Shown here piece by piece: positions 1 through 8,372 of a stretch of DNA of 64,000 nucleotides (position 1 is the first letter of the stretch; the number at the start of each line of letters is the position of its first letter). Position numbers and translations under genes: made by a program. The stretch is from NCBI GenBank assembly GCA_002348605.1, contig DEBQ01000007.1, positions 1-64,000 on the forward strand. The letters are read 5' to 3'. The notes beneath the pieces were generated by a model, which did no database searches, had not been told where the DNA came from, and saw only the letters and a program-made list of their open reading frames with translations. This stretch comes from Candidatus Saccharibacteria bacterium UBA2952. Its GTDB lineage: Bacteria; Patescibacteriota; Saccharimonadia; Saccharimonadales; Saccharimonadaceae.

Positions 1-1
1 C

Positions 2-2560
2 GGCTACGAAAAGAAGGTCGCTGCCGTCAACGCACTAGCTGACAAATACAAGGATATGAAGAAGGCAGATCTGCCAAAACAGACTGCAGTGCTGAAAAAG
101 CGCCTGGCTAAAAAGGGAACAACACTCGACGACATTCTGCCCGACGCGTTCGCGTTGGTGCGTGAGGCGTCAACGCGCGTACTTGGTATGCGTCACTTCG
201 ATGTCCAGTTGATTGGTGGCATGGCCTTGCACCAGGGCAACGTCGCCGAAATGAAGACGGGTGAAGGTAAGACCTTAGTCGCAACCTTGCCAACCTACCT
301 AAACGCACTCGAAGGCAAGGGCGTTCACGTGGTTACCGTGAACGATTACTTGGCACAACGCGACGCGTCGTGGATGGGCGAACTATATCACTTTTTGGGG
401 CTTTCGACCGGTGTCATAATTAACGACGCAAGCTTCATTTACGACCCAGATTTCGACAACGCAGCTCACGACGACGAACGCATGCGCCGACTCCGTCCGG
501 TCACACGTAAAGAAGCGTACGCCGCTGATGTTACATACGGCACAAACAACGAATTCGGGTTCGACTACCTTCGCGACAACATGGTCGACGATGTTGAGCT
601 GCTTCGCCAGCGCGAACTAAACTTTGCGATCGTCGACGAGGTCGACAGTATTCTGATTGACGAAGCCCGTACGCCGCTTATCATCAGCGCACCGGCAGCC
701 GAAAACCCGGATAGTTACTATCAGTTCGCTAAAGTTGCTGCCAAACTTGAGGAAAAAGATTACATCTTGGACGAAAAACGCCGTAGCGTCGCGCTGTCTG
801 ACGAAGGTGTCGAGCGCGTGCAAAAAATGCTTGGCATAAAAAACTTGTTCACCCCTGAATACGTTCGCACTGTTTATCATATGGACCAGGCACTAAAGGC
901 GCAGACGCTGTTTAAGCGCGACAAAGACTACGTCGTGACGAATGACGGCGAAGTAATTATCGTTGACGAGCACACTGGTCGTTTAATGCAAGGCCGTCGT
1001 TACAACGAAGGGCTGCACCAGGCAATCGAAGCTAAAGAAAATGTTCCGGTGTTGTCGGAAAGTATGACTTTGGCTACGATTTCATTCCAGAATTACTTCC
1101 GTTTGTACAACAAACTTTCTGGTATGACCGGTACGGCATTCACCGAAGCAGAGGAATTCCAGCAGATCTACAGCCTTGATGTCGTGCAGATACCGCCGAA
1201 CAAACCTGTTATCCGTGACGACAAGGAAGACCTGATTTTCAAGACCGAAAAAGGCAAGCTAAAAGCCGTCGCCGATGTCATTAAAGAACACCACAAAGCA
1301 GGTCGCCCAGTGCTAGTCGGTTCGGCTAGCATCGCTAAGAACGAGATGATTGCGGAATACCTGAAGAAAGAAAAGATTCCGTTCGAAATCTTGAACGCCA
1401 AGAACAACGAACGCGAGGCGGCCATCATTGCTAAAGCCGGAGAAAAAGGTGCGATTACGCTGGCAACCAACATTGCCGGTCGTGGTACCGACATTAAGCT
1501 TGGTGAAGGAGTGGTTGAGCTTGGCGGACTGGTAGTGATCGGTAGTGAAAGACACGAATCGCGTCGAATCGACAACCAGCTGCGTGGACGTGGTGGCCGT
1601 CAGGGCGACCCAGGCGAGACACAGTTCTTCGTCAGTACCGAAGACGATCTTATGCGGATTTTCCAGGGCGAGCGCATCGCTAGCCTGATGGACCGTCTTG
1701 GGGTCGACGAAGACACGCCGATTCAGAACAAAGCCGTATCAAAGACGCTTGAAAATGCCCAGAAGCGCGTTGAAGGTTACCACTTTGACACCCGAAAGAA
1801 TGTCGTGCAGTACGACAACGTTATTAACCGCCACCGACGTGTCGTCTACACCATGCGCCGCAAGATTCTGGAAGGTGACAACATCCAACCTGAAATCAAG
1901 CGTTTGATAACTGAGATGATCCGTCAACTCACGATCCTTCCAGCTAAGAACAATCCAAAGTTTTACGACGAGTTTACCGCCATTTTCCCGGTCGACGAGA
2001 AAGACCTGAAGCTAGTCGCAGAAGAAAAACGCGACAAAGCGCGGTTTGAAGCCGGACTAAAGCTGGCTGAAAAGCTGTATAAGCACAAGGAAACCGAAGT
2101 CGAAGCCGAAATGCTCCGCAAGGTCGAACGTGACGTTTACATTCAGGTACTCGACACGCTTTGGATGCAGCACCTTGAAAACATGCAGCACCTACGCGAC
2201 GGTATTCACTGGCGCTCCGTCGGACAGCGAGACCCGCTAGTCGAGTACCGGTCGGAGTCGCAAAAATTGTTCGACGGCTTGCAGGCAACCTTGCGCGAAG
2301 AAGTGCTGCGTGCGATCATGCATGTGCACAAGCATGACGCTATTGCCGCTGACCATGAAGATCATGACACCGAGCTGACGCGACTCGCCGAACGAGCAGT
2401 TGAGCGTGGTGTGAACGAAATCGATAGCGGCGAAACCAACCGTGACGACGATTTTAAGGTTACAAAGGTCAAATCGGCCAACGAATCTGCTCGCGTCAAA
2501 AACGCGGCTCGAAAGAAAAAGAAAACCCAACGACAGAACAAAAAGAAAGGCCGACGTTAA
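2..2560 (+). CDS. secA: SecA preprotein translocase ATPase (5' end outside window)
   Basis: SecA is the ATPase motor that drives unfolded preproteins through SecYEG at the cytoplasmic membrane. The reading frame is open back to the window edge and encodes a SecA-like N-terminal helix before the first visible ATG at 56, so the true start lies upstream. Visible motifs are the Walker A segment (MKTGEGKTL), the DEVDSILIDEA Walker B/DEAD region, the preprotein cross-linking domain, and the IAGRGTDI and GRGGRQGDPG motifs of the second helicase domain. The C-terminus is a lysine/arginine-rich tail with no cysteine zinc motif of the SEC-C type, so a SecB-docking tail is absent. It is followed 60 bp later by an M16 peptidase gene on the same strand. 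Confidence 0.97.
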   Translation, partial: GYEKKVAAVNALADKYKDMKKADLPKQTAVLKKRLAKKGTTLDDILPDAFALVREASTRVLGMRHFDVQLIGGMALHQGNVAEMKTGEGKTLVATLPTYLNALEGKGVHVVTVNDYLAQRDASWMGELYHFLGLSTGVIINDASFIYDPDFDNAAHDDERMRRLRPVTRKEAYAADVTYGTNNEFGFDYLRDNMVDDVELLRQRELNFAIVDEVDSILIDEARTPLIISAPAAENPDSYYQFAKVAAKLEEKDYILDEKRRSVALSDEGVERVQKMLGIKNLFTPEYVRTVYHMDQALKAQTLFKRDKDYVVTNDGEVIIVDEHTGRLMQGRRYNEGLHQAIEAKENVPVLSESMTLATISFQNYFRLYNKLSGMTGTAFTEAEEFQQIYSLDVVQIPPNKPVIRDDKEDLIFKTEKGKLKAVADVIKEHHKAGRPVLVGSASIAKNEMIAEYLKKEKIPFEILNAKNNEREAAIIAKAGEKGAITLATNIAGRGTDIKLGEGVVELGGLVVIGSERHESRRIDNQLRGRGGRQGDPGETQFFVSTEDDLMRIFQGERIASLMDRLGVDEDTPIQNKAVSKTLENAQKRVEGYHFDTRKNVVQYDNVINRHRRVVYTMRRKILEGDNIQPEIKRLITEMIRQLTILPAKNNPKFYDEFTAIFPVDEKDLKLVAEEKRDKARFEAGLKLAEKLYKHKETEVEAEMLRKVERDVYIQVLDTLWMQHLENMQHLRDGIHWRSVGQRDPLVEYRSESQKLFDGLQATLREEVLRAIMHVHKHDAIAADHEDHDTELTRLAERAVERGVNEIDSGETNRDDDFKVTKVKSANESARVKNAARKKKKTQRQNKKKGRR

Positions 2561-2620
2561 CCGCTCTCCCGACAGGGTCAACTATATAAAACGGGTGGGC
2601 AGGAAGACGAAATCATCGCA

Positions 2621-3913
2621 GTGAAGCATACGACACAAGAAGTACGATTAAAGAACGGCGCGCGCGGCTTGCTGGTTGATATTCCTGGCGCGACCGTCAT
2701 GAGTTTCCAGTTCCAGTTCCGCGCTGGTAATCGCTATGTCAAACACAAGGACATTTACGAGACGGCGCACATCATGGAGCACATGGCGTTCGGAGCCAAC
2801 GCTCAGTTCAAAAGTGAACATGAATACGAAGCTGAGTTCACCAAGAATGGCGCGTACCACAATGCGTTCACAAGCGACCTTTCAATGGTTTATATTGCCG
2901 ACTGTGCCGACTTTGAATGGGATCGGATATTGAAACTACAGCAGGTGGCGATTTGCCAGCCGCGCTTCAATAACGAAGAGCTTGAAGCCGAAAAGGGCAA
3001 TGTTCGTTCTGAACTTACCGGTTACCTGAATAATCACAGTAGGGTGCTTTGGCCTAAGATCCAACAGCTTTTAGGCGAGGACATCCTGACGTTCTGGCAG
3101 CGCATTCAGACTATCAATAATGTGACGTTAAAAGACATTAAAGAGCACTACAAGCGTACCCATACGGCAGACAATATGCGGTTCGTCATTGCCGGCAAGC
3201 TGTATGGCAGAAAAAAAGAGATCATTCGCATGCTTGAAGAATGGGAACTTGGCCCGGGTGAACGGTTTGAAGTACCACGTGATGAACTTTCAAGTGGTAA
3301 CCCAACCATCATCCGCCGCAAGGAGGCATCGAACATTACGTTCGGACTGTCAATGATGGTGCCGCGCGAACTTGACGATGACGAACTTGAAGCTATGAAC
3401 TGCCTTGACCATATATTGACCGGTACTATGCATTCACGTATATATGGCGCAGCCCGCGCCAAAGGTCTTGCCTACGGTGTATTTTCAGACACGACAGCTG
3501 GGTTCTACGATTCAAGTTGGGATTTTGGTGGACAAGTTAACCACGAAACGGCCGATCAACTATTCGACATTTTCGTTCGCGAAATCAACGCCGTCTGCCA
3601 AGGCAATGTAACCGAAAAGGAACTCGAAGCCGCCAAGTCATACGCACTTGGCCGTTACCAAATGGGCGCGCAGACCGTATCGCAAATCTCGGGCTTTTAT
3701 ACCAACCGTTACTTCGCCGACGGCGTAGTCAAGGAATACGAAAAAGTACCGGATGCCATTCGTGCCGTCACATGCGACCAAATGGTACATACTGCGCAAT
3801 CGTTCATGGAGGCAAATACCTGGGTGCTCGCCGCAGTCAGTAGCGAAGAAAAGGACGAGATCGTCGCCCTAAGTGATAAGATGGAAACGTTGTTTAAGGT
3901 AAAGGAACAGTAA
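2621..3913 (+). CDS. M16-family zinc metallopeptidase (pitrilysin/MPP-like)
   Basis: This is a single-unit M16 peptidase of 430 residues. The inverted zinc motif HxxEH is intact (H50, E53, H54) and the third zinc ligand glutamate fits E131, at the usual spacing of about 76 residues, so the protein should be catalytically competent. The C-terminal half resembles the inactive M16C domain (YGAARAKGLAYGVFSD region). The start is a GTG. A purine stretch AGGAAGA lies about 13 bases upstream, which is a loose ribosome site. The gene sits between secA and murD, 4 bp before murD. Bacterial M16 enzymes degrade or process peptides; the substrate cannot be read here. No signal peptide is evident, so it is probably cytoplasmic. 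Confidence 0.88.
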   Translation: MKHTTQEVRLKNGARGLLVDIPGATVMSFQFQFRAGNRYVKHKDIYETAHIMEHMAFGANAQFKSEHEYEAEFTKNGAYHNAFTSDLSMVYIADCADFEWDRILKLQQVAICQPRFNNEELEAEKGNVRSELTGYLNNHSRVLWPKIQQLLGEDILTFWQRIQTINNVTLKDIKEHYKRTHTADNMRFVIAGKLYGRKKEIIRMLEEWELGPGERFEVPRDELSSGNPTIIRRKEASNITFGLSMMVPRELDDDELEAMNCLDHILTGTMHSRIYGAARAKGLAYGVFSDTTAGFYDSSWDFGGQVNHETADQLFDIFVREINAVCQGNVTEKELEAAKSYALGRYQMGAQTVSQISGFYTNRYFADGVVKEYEKVPDAIRAVTCDQMVHTAQSFMEANTWVLAAVSSEEKDEIVALSDKMETLFKVKEQ

Positions 3914-3917
3914 CGTA

Positions 3918-5162
3918 ATGAATATAGCGCTGGCCGGTTTTGGGCAAGAGGGCAGGGCTAGTTACGAGTACTGGAGTACGCCCGAAAATACGTTGACCAT
4001 CGCCGACGAGCGAGAGATAATTGACGGTTTGCCGGACGGAGTACCTACCATATTAGGCGCAGACGCGTTCGCGAAACTAGGTGAATTTGACCTTATTATC
4101 CGCTCTCCAGGCGTCAACCCGAAAAAGCTGCCGTATGGCGAAAAGGTCTGGAGTCCGACCAACGAGTTCTTCGCTAAATGTCCTGCGCCGATCATTGGCG
4201 TCACTGGTACCAAAGGCAAGGGAACGACTAGCAGTCTGATAGCAGGCATACTTAAGACCGCCGGAAAAACCGTCCACCTAGTTGGTAATATCGGTACGCC
4301 GGCGCTTACTGAGCTGCCGAAAATTAAATCGGATGACATCGTCGTGTTCGAATTGTCGAGCTTTCAGCTTTGGGATATAAAAAAGAGTCCGCGAGTCGCC
4401 GTCGTGCTAGGCATTGAGGCAGACCATTTGAACGTCCATGATTCAATGGATGATTACGTGGCAGCGAAGGCTAATATCGTTCGGTTCCAAACAGCTGATG
4501 ACCTGACGGTATTTAACCGTAACAACCAAATAGCGGTTCAAATCGCCTCACAGTCGTCTGCCCGAAAAGCAGAGTACCCGATAGAGCTTGGGGATGTCGT
4601 TTCGACCATACAGCTACCTGGGCCGCATAATGTCGAGAACGCCAGTGCAGCCGTCGCTGCCGTCCAAGATTACGTGACCGACCCCGAAGTATTGAAACAG
4701 GGTATCGGTTCATTCACTGGCCTGCCGCATCGTATTAAGTTCGTGAGAGAAGTCGGGGGAGTACGCTTCTATGACGACAGCTATTCGTCGGCACCGGCCG
4801 CGAGTATCGCCGCGCTAAAATCATTCAATGACCCGAAAATAATTATTCTCGGAGGGTACGAAAAACAAGCCGATTTTTCAGAATTGGGAGGGTATATCGC
4901 GAACGATACGACGGTCAAAAAAGCGCTTCTTATTGGTCAGACTAAGAACCGAATTGCTGACGCATTCACCGCACTAGGTATTGGAAGCGAACGTTACGAA
5001 ATTATGGAAAGCACGGTCTTTGCCGATATTATCCGGCGTGCATATGAATCAGCCGAAGCTGGTGACGTCGTGCTTCTTAGTCCAGGCTGCGCCAGCTTTG
5101 ACATGTTCAATAACTTTACCGAGCGCGGCGAACAGTTCGTCAGCCTTGTCGCTGAACTATGA
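3918..5162 (+). CDS. murD: UDP-N-acetylmuramoyl-L-alanine:glutamate ligase (MurD, possibly the L-Glu-adding type)
   Basis: Mur ligases add amino acids to UDP-MurNAc in peptidoglycan precursor synthesis; MurD adds glutamate. The protein has the N-terminal Rossmann-like domain, the ATP loop GTKGKGTT (G97-T104), the central HN-type motif (PGPHNVENASAA) and a C-terminal domain ending in LSPGCASFDMF. The segment that is NDSKATN in classical MurD is D286-D-S-Y-S-S here, which removes the lysine and changes the residue lining the glutamate pocket. Its stop overlaps the start of a murL gene by 4 bases (ATGA). MurL acts on the L-Glu form of the product, so I infer this is a MurD2-like enzyme that uses L-glutamate. 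That substrate assignment is inference; the Mur ligase assignment is firm. Confidence 0.93.
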   Translation: MNIALAGFGQEGRASYEYWSTPENTLTIADEREIIDGLPDGVPTILGADAFAKLGEFDLIIRSPGVNPKKLPYGEKVWSPTNEFFAKCPAPIIGVTGTKGKGTTSSLIAGILKTAGKTVHLVGNIGTPALTELPKIKSDDIVVFELSSFQLWDIKKSPRVAVVLGIEADHLNVHDSMDDYVAAKANIVRFQTADDLTVFNRNNQIAVQIASQSSARKAEYPIELGDVVSTIQLPGPHNVENASAAVAAVQDYVTDPEVLKQGIGSFTGLPHRIKFVREVGGVRFYDDSYSSAPAASIAALKSFNDPKIIILGGYEKQADFSELGGYIANDTTVKKALLIGQTKNRIADAFTALGIGSERYEIMESTVFADIIRRAYESAEAGDVVLLSPGCASFDMFNNFTERGEQFVSLVAEL

Positions 5163-6442
5163 GCTACCAATCGCCGTACCGTGAATTCATCTTCGAACAC
5201 TATAACTTTGATAAAACAAACAGACTGTTAACGTTCGAATATAGTTTTGACGGCACAATTCGTTTTTATGAACGCGTCCAGTTCGATACTAGCTCATCGT
5301 ATGACGAAGCCCTATTTGAAAAAGTCGCCCTTCTAGCGTTCGTTGTAGCCGGCATTTCGTATTACAAATGCTACCCGACAAAAACAGTACGCTTCGAAGG
5401 TCACGACGTCACACCTGCTCAGGCCGACTTCTTCTCGTCAGTCTACCGTAATGGCCTGAGCCAGTTCGTGTACGAGAACGGGCTAATGCCAGAAGACATC
5501 GCGCAGTTCACGGCAACCACCAATGAACCAAGCGGCGCGCTTCCGTATGGCGGCAAGGGAATCATCGCGCTACAAAGCGGTGGTAAGGATTCGCTACTCC
5601 TCGCCAGCCTGCTTCAAGAAAAGGGCATTGATTTTACCCCCTGGTATTTGTCGCAGGTTGCCAACCACCCAGCGGTACTTGATAGTCTTCCCGGAACACT
5701 CGTAACACCATACCGTCACATCGACCGTGATACCTTATTATCTGAACAAGCAAAAGGGGCGCTAAACGGCCATGTGCCGGTCACATTTATCACGCTTTCG
5801 TATGCGCTCATCGACGCGGTGCTTCGTGGCAAAAATACTGTACTTGCAGCGATTGGCCGCGAGGGCGAAGAACCGCACGCATACATAGGTGACTACCCGG
5901 TCATGCACCAATGGTCGAAAACATGGGCAGCCGAGAATCTATACGCAGACTACATTCGACGCTTCATCTCACCAGACATTCATGTCGGGTCGCCTCTGCG
6001 TGGCTATAGTGAACTTAAAATAGCTCAGTTATTCGTAGAACATGCTTGGGTTAAATATGGCCAAAGTTTCTCTTCGTGCAATGTCGCGAATTACAAACAG
6101 GGACATGATAATGCGCGCCTAACATGGTGCGGCAACTGTCCAAAATGTGCTAATTCGTTCCTGCTGTTCGCGCCTTTCGTTGCCAAAGACGAACTGGTCA
6201 AAGTATTCGCTAAAGACTTGTTCGCGGATGTCACGCTGACCGAGACATTCAAAGGACTGCTTGGTGTCGACGGTATTATGAAGCCGTTCGAGTGCGTCGG
6301 CGAGACTGACGAACTACGTCTTGCGTACCATTTGGCAATCCAAAACGGCCATGCTCGGCTTAGCTTCGATGTTCCTGAGTCTGACTACGACAAAGACCGG
6401 ATAAGTGATGTCCAACCGTGGGCAGCCCAAATGATACAATAA
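5159..6442 (+). CDS. murL: UDP-MurNAc-L-Ala-L-Glu epimerase, MurL type
   Basis: MurL, known from Xanthomonas, epimerises the terminal L-Glu of UDP-MurNAc-L-Ala-L-Glu to D-Glu using ATP, replacing glutamate racemase. The 427-residue protein carries a PP-loop-type SGGKDS motif (S140-S145), typical for ATP to AMP plus pyrophosphate chemistry. It also has a cysteine cluster WCGNCPKC (C324, C327, C330) that is probably a metal site. The ATG overlaps the murD stop as ATGA, so translation is coupled. The N-terminal about 120 residues are beta-rich and divergent. An alternative is another PP-loop enzyme of unknown function, but the murD coupling favours MurL. Confidence 0.82.
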   Translation: MSYQSPYREFIFEHYNFDKTNRLLTFEYSFDGTIRFYERVQFDTSSSYDEALFEKVALLAFVVAGISYYKCYPTKTVRFEGHDVTPAQADFFSSVYRNGLSQFVYENGLMPEDIAQFTATTNEPSGALPYGGKGIIALQSGGKDSLLLASLLQEKGIDFTPWYLSQVANHPAVLDSLPGTLVTPYRHIDRDTLLSEQAKGALNGHVPVTFITLSYALIDAVLRGKNTVLAAIGREGEEPHAYIGDYPVMHQWSKTWAAENLYADYIRRFISPDIHVGSPLRGYSELKIAQLFVEHAWVKYGQSFSSCNVANYKQGHDNARLTWCGNCPKCANSFLLFAPFVAKDELVKVFAKDLFADVTLTETFKGLLGVDGIMKPFECVGETDELRLAYHLAIQNGHARLSFDVPESDYDKDRISDVQPWAAQMIQ

Positions 6443-6447
6443 AGGGA

Positions 6448-7533
6448 ATGCAACCCCTTGAAAAACGCGCCCAAGCCCTAAGAGAATCAATCGACCAGGC
6501 AATGGAGCGTTTAGATGTGGTCGGAAAAGCTGAGCGCCTACAGAAAGTTGATGCCCAATTGGCTGTTCCCGAAGTATGGAATAACCCGGCGCACGCGCAG
6601 GAACTAAGCAAACACTCGGCTGGACTCCGGGCTGTTGTTGAACCATGGCAGACGCTTCAAGCGCAGGTTGCCGATATTGTTGAACTTATGCAAATGGGTG
6701 ATGAATCGATGCAAGCCGAGTTCGATTCACAGCTTACCGCGCTCGAAACCGAGCTCGCGTCACGCAAAAAGGATTTGCTCTATGGTGGCCCGTATGATGA
6801 CCACGACGCGATTCTTCGTATTACGGCAGGCGTTGGCGGTACCGACGCGCAGGACTGGGCGGAAATGCTTGAACGCATGTATATACGCTGGTGCGAAAAA
6901 GCGGGCATGAACGTCACGACGGCCGAGCGCTCTACCGGCGAAGAAGCCGGTATTAAAACGAGTGTACTTGAAGTCAGTGGACCGTTCGCTTACGGCAAAC
7001 TTAAAAGTGAACACGGGGTTCACCGCTTGGTGCGTTTGAGTCCCTTTAACTCCGACAACCTGCGTCAAACGAGCTTCGCATTAGTCGAAGTGCTGCCCAA
7101 CATCGACGCGCCGGACGACGTACAAATTGATGACAAAGATCTTAAGATCGATGTCTATCGCGCCGGTGGTCACGGCGGCCAATCGGTTAATACCACCGAC
7201 TCGGCCGTGCGCATAACGCACCTTCCAACTAACACGGTAGTTGCGATTCAAAACGAACGATCCCAACTGCAGAACAAAGAGACTGCCATGCGCATTCTGC
7301 GGTCAAAACTTGCGCAGCTGCAAATGGAGCAGCATGCTGAGAGCCTTTCCGACCTGAAGGCAGGGGAGTCGGCCAACTGGGGGTCGCAAATCCGCAACTA
7401 TGTACTGCACCCGTACACCCTCGTCAAAGACACCCGTACCAAATACGAAGACAAGGACGCCGCCAAGGTACTCGACGGCAAACTCGACGGCTTTATGACA
7501 AGCTATCTCGAATCCTTAGATATTGACAAATAG
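6448..7533 (+). CDS. prfB: Peptide chain release factor 2
   Basis: RF2 releases peptides at UGA and UAA stop codons. The protein has the GGQ catalytic loop (GGHGGQS, Q245) and the SPF codon-recognition motif (S198-F200) that separates RF2 from RF1. ATG 6448 follows AAGGGA and begins at the family-typical N-terminus; an upstream in-frame ATG at 6418 lies inside murL and is rejected. No in-frame UGA or programmed frameshift site is seen near codon 26, so the classical RF2 autoregulatory frameshift is missing. The presence of RF2 and TGA stops in neighbours shows that UGA is not recoded. The last codons contain the -35 box of the next promoter. Confidence 0.96.
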   Translation: MQPLEKRAQALRESIDQAMERLDVVGKAERLQKVDAQLAVPEVWNNPAHAQELSKHSAGLRAVVEPWQTLQAQVADIVELMQMGDESMQAEFDSQLTALETELASRKKDLLYGGPYDDHDAILRITAGVGGTDAQDWAEMLERMYIRWCEKAGMNVTTAERSTGEEAGIKTSVLEVSGPFAYGKLKSEHGVHRLVRLSPFNSDNLRQTSFALVEVLPNIDAPDDVQIDDKDLKIDVYRAGGHGGQSVNTTDSAVRITHLPTNTVVAIQNERSQLQNKETAMRILRSKLAQLQMEQHAESLSDLKAGESANWGSQIRNYVLHPYTLVKDTRTKYEDKDAAKVLDGKLDGFMTSYLESLDIDK

Positions 7534-7551
7534 CACTAAATATACTAAAAT
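7523..7551 (+). promoter_or_regulatory. Sigma-70-type promoter inside the 3' end of prfB
   Basis: TTGACA at 7523-7528, 17 bp spacer, TAAAAT at 7546-7551. The -35 box is read as the Ile-Asp-Lys codons that end prfB and the spacer covers its stop codon. It should drive the Clp N-domain gene, with a leader of about 75 bases. Confidence 0.8.
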
Positions 7552-7585
7552 AGTAAAATACCGTACCTTCACATCCGTATGTCCA

Positions 7586-7604
7586 CGAAGTCTTAATAAC
7601 TTCG
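7586..7604 (+). promoter_or_regulatory. Hairpin in the leader of the Clp N-domain gene
   Basis: CGAAGT (7586-7591) and ACTTCG (7599-7604) form a 6-bp stem with a 7-base loop between the promoter and the start codon. It directly precedes an in-frame ATG at 7605 that has no ribosome-binding site. A role in translation control or mRNA stability is possible but unproven. Confidence 0.4.
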
Positions 7605-7634
7605 ATGGAAACCCTACGACAGAAGGTGAATGCC

Positions 7635-8231
7635 ATGTTTGAACGCTACACCGACCACGCCCGGCGCACTATTGCGCTTGCGGAGGTGGAGGCACGTCAG
7701 CACCACCACGCCCAACTCGGGACCGAGCACCTGCTGGTCGCACTCATGCTGCTGGAAGATGACATTCCGGCCCGTTCTCTGCGTGACCTCGGTGTTCCAC
7801 TTGAGACCGCGCGCCTGAACCTCGAGAAGCTTCGGCTTCCCGCCGTGACGCGGCCGATCGCCCATGTGCCGTTCACCGTACCGGCCAAGAAGTGCCTGGA
7901 GTTCGCACTGCGTGAAGCACTGCAGCTCGGGGATAACTACATCGGCCCCGAGCACCTGCTGCTCGGCATCATCAGACACGACAGCGAGGCGGTCAACAAC
8001 GTGTACGGAGTCTACCCGGGCACCGTACGGCAGACAGCTGTCCGTCAGATGGCTGAACGGAACGGCAGCGTGATGACTGCGACAGTCGTGCCGGAAGAGC
8101 CGACCGAGCGCTCATCCGCCGACATCCAGTTCGACATCGAGCTGCAAGAGGAGCATCTGCGTCAGCTTCGTGAGGAGCTGGCCCAGGCAGTGAAGCGCGA
8201 GACGGGCTGCGACCCGAGCTATCACCACTAG
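7635..8231 (+). CDS. Standalone Clp N-terminal (ClpC-N-like) domain protein
   Basis: The 198-residue protein begins MFERYTDHARRTIALAE, the hallmark start of the ClpC/ClpA N-terminal double repeat. A second repeat is centred on LGDNYIGPEHLLLGIIRH. There is no AAA+ ATPase module; after the Clp_N domain only an acidic coiled segment of about 50 residues follows. Clp_N domains bind adaptors and substrates, so a lone domain may be an adaptor or decoy. ATG 7635 has AAGGTG six bases upstream and matches the family start, while the in-frame ATG at 7605 has no ribosome site. Codons are much richer in G/C-ending choices than in prfB or ftsE, suggesting transfer, perhaps from an actinobacterium. It is monocistronic with its own promoter and hairpin. 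Confidence 0.82.
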   Translation: MFERYTDHARRTIALAEVEARQHHHAQLGTEHLLVALMLLEDDIPARSLRDLGVPLETARLNLEKLRLPAVTRPIAHVPFTVPAKKCLEFALREALQLGDNYIGPEHLLLGIIRHDSEAVNNVYGVYPGTVRQTAVRQMAERNGSVMTATVVPEEPTERSSADIQFDIELQEEHLRQLREELAQAVKRETGCDPSYHH

Positions 8232-8240
8232 GTCGACAGG

Positions 8241-8285
8241 GTTTCCACCGAGGAGCGCCGCACACCAGCGGCGCTCCTCGGAAAC
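8241..8285 (+). terminator. Strong hairpin after the Clp N-domain gene
   Basis: A 12-bp stem (8249-8260 with 8269-8280) is extended by GTTTCC (8241-8246) pairing with GGAAAC (8280-8285). It starts 9 bases after the stop codon. There is no clear T-run after it, so it may act as a 3' stabiliser or a U-tract-poor terminator. Confidence 0.6.
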
Positions 8286-8332
8286 TCACTATTTAAGGAC
8301 TCATGAATATACGGATGTTAGTACACCGCTTA

Positions 8333-8341
8333 TGCTATAGT
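8333..8341 (+). promoter_or_regulatory. Extended -10 promoter element
   Basis: TGCTATAGT is an extended -10 (TGN plus TATAGT). It is part of a recurring CTTATGCTA string also seen before ftsE (9692), the PcsB-like gene (11411) and the small gene at 37117. Confidence 0.6.
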
Positions 8342-8372
8342 AATTTCAAGATTAGCGTAAGCGGGGAAAAGC

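Larger units (their letters stand above)
7571..8318. repeat. Short inverted repeat flanking the Clp N-domain gene
   Basis: ACATCCGTAT at 7571-7580 is the exact reverse complement of ATACGGATGT at 8309-8318. The two 10-bp arms bracket the G/C-rich Clp N-domain gene. There is no transposase, and two 10-mers this close can match by chance. The right arm also lies in the -35 region of the next promoter. Confidence 0.3.

Noticed and set aside
56..58. ATG as the secA start
   Set aside because: The frame is open to the window edge and the upstream codons encode a SecA-like helix, so the gene is cut by the window.
6448..6560. Programmed frameshift in prfB
   Set aside because: No in-frame UGA or CUU-UGA slip site is present; the gene reads straight through.
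7571..8318. Mobile element around the Clp N-domain gene
   Set aside because: The 10-bp inverted arms are short, there is no transposase and no target-site duplication was seen.
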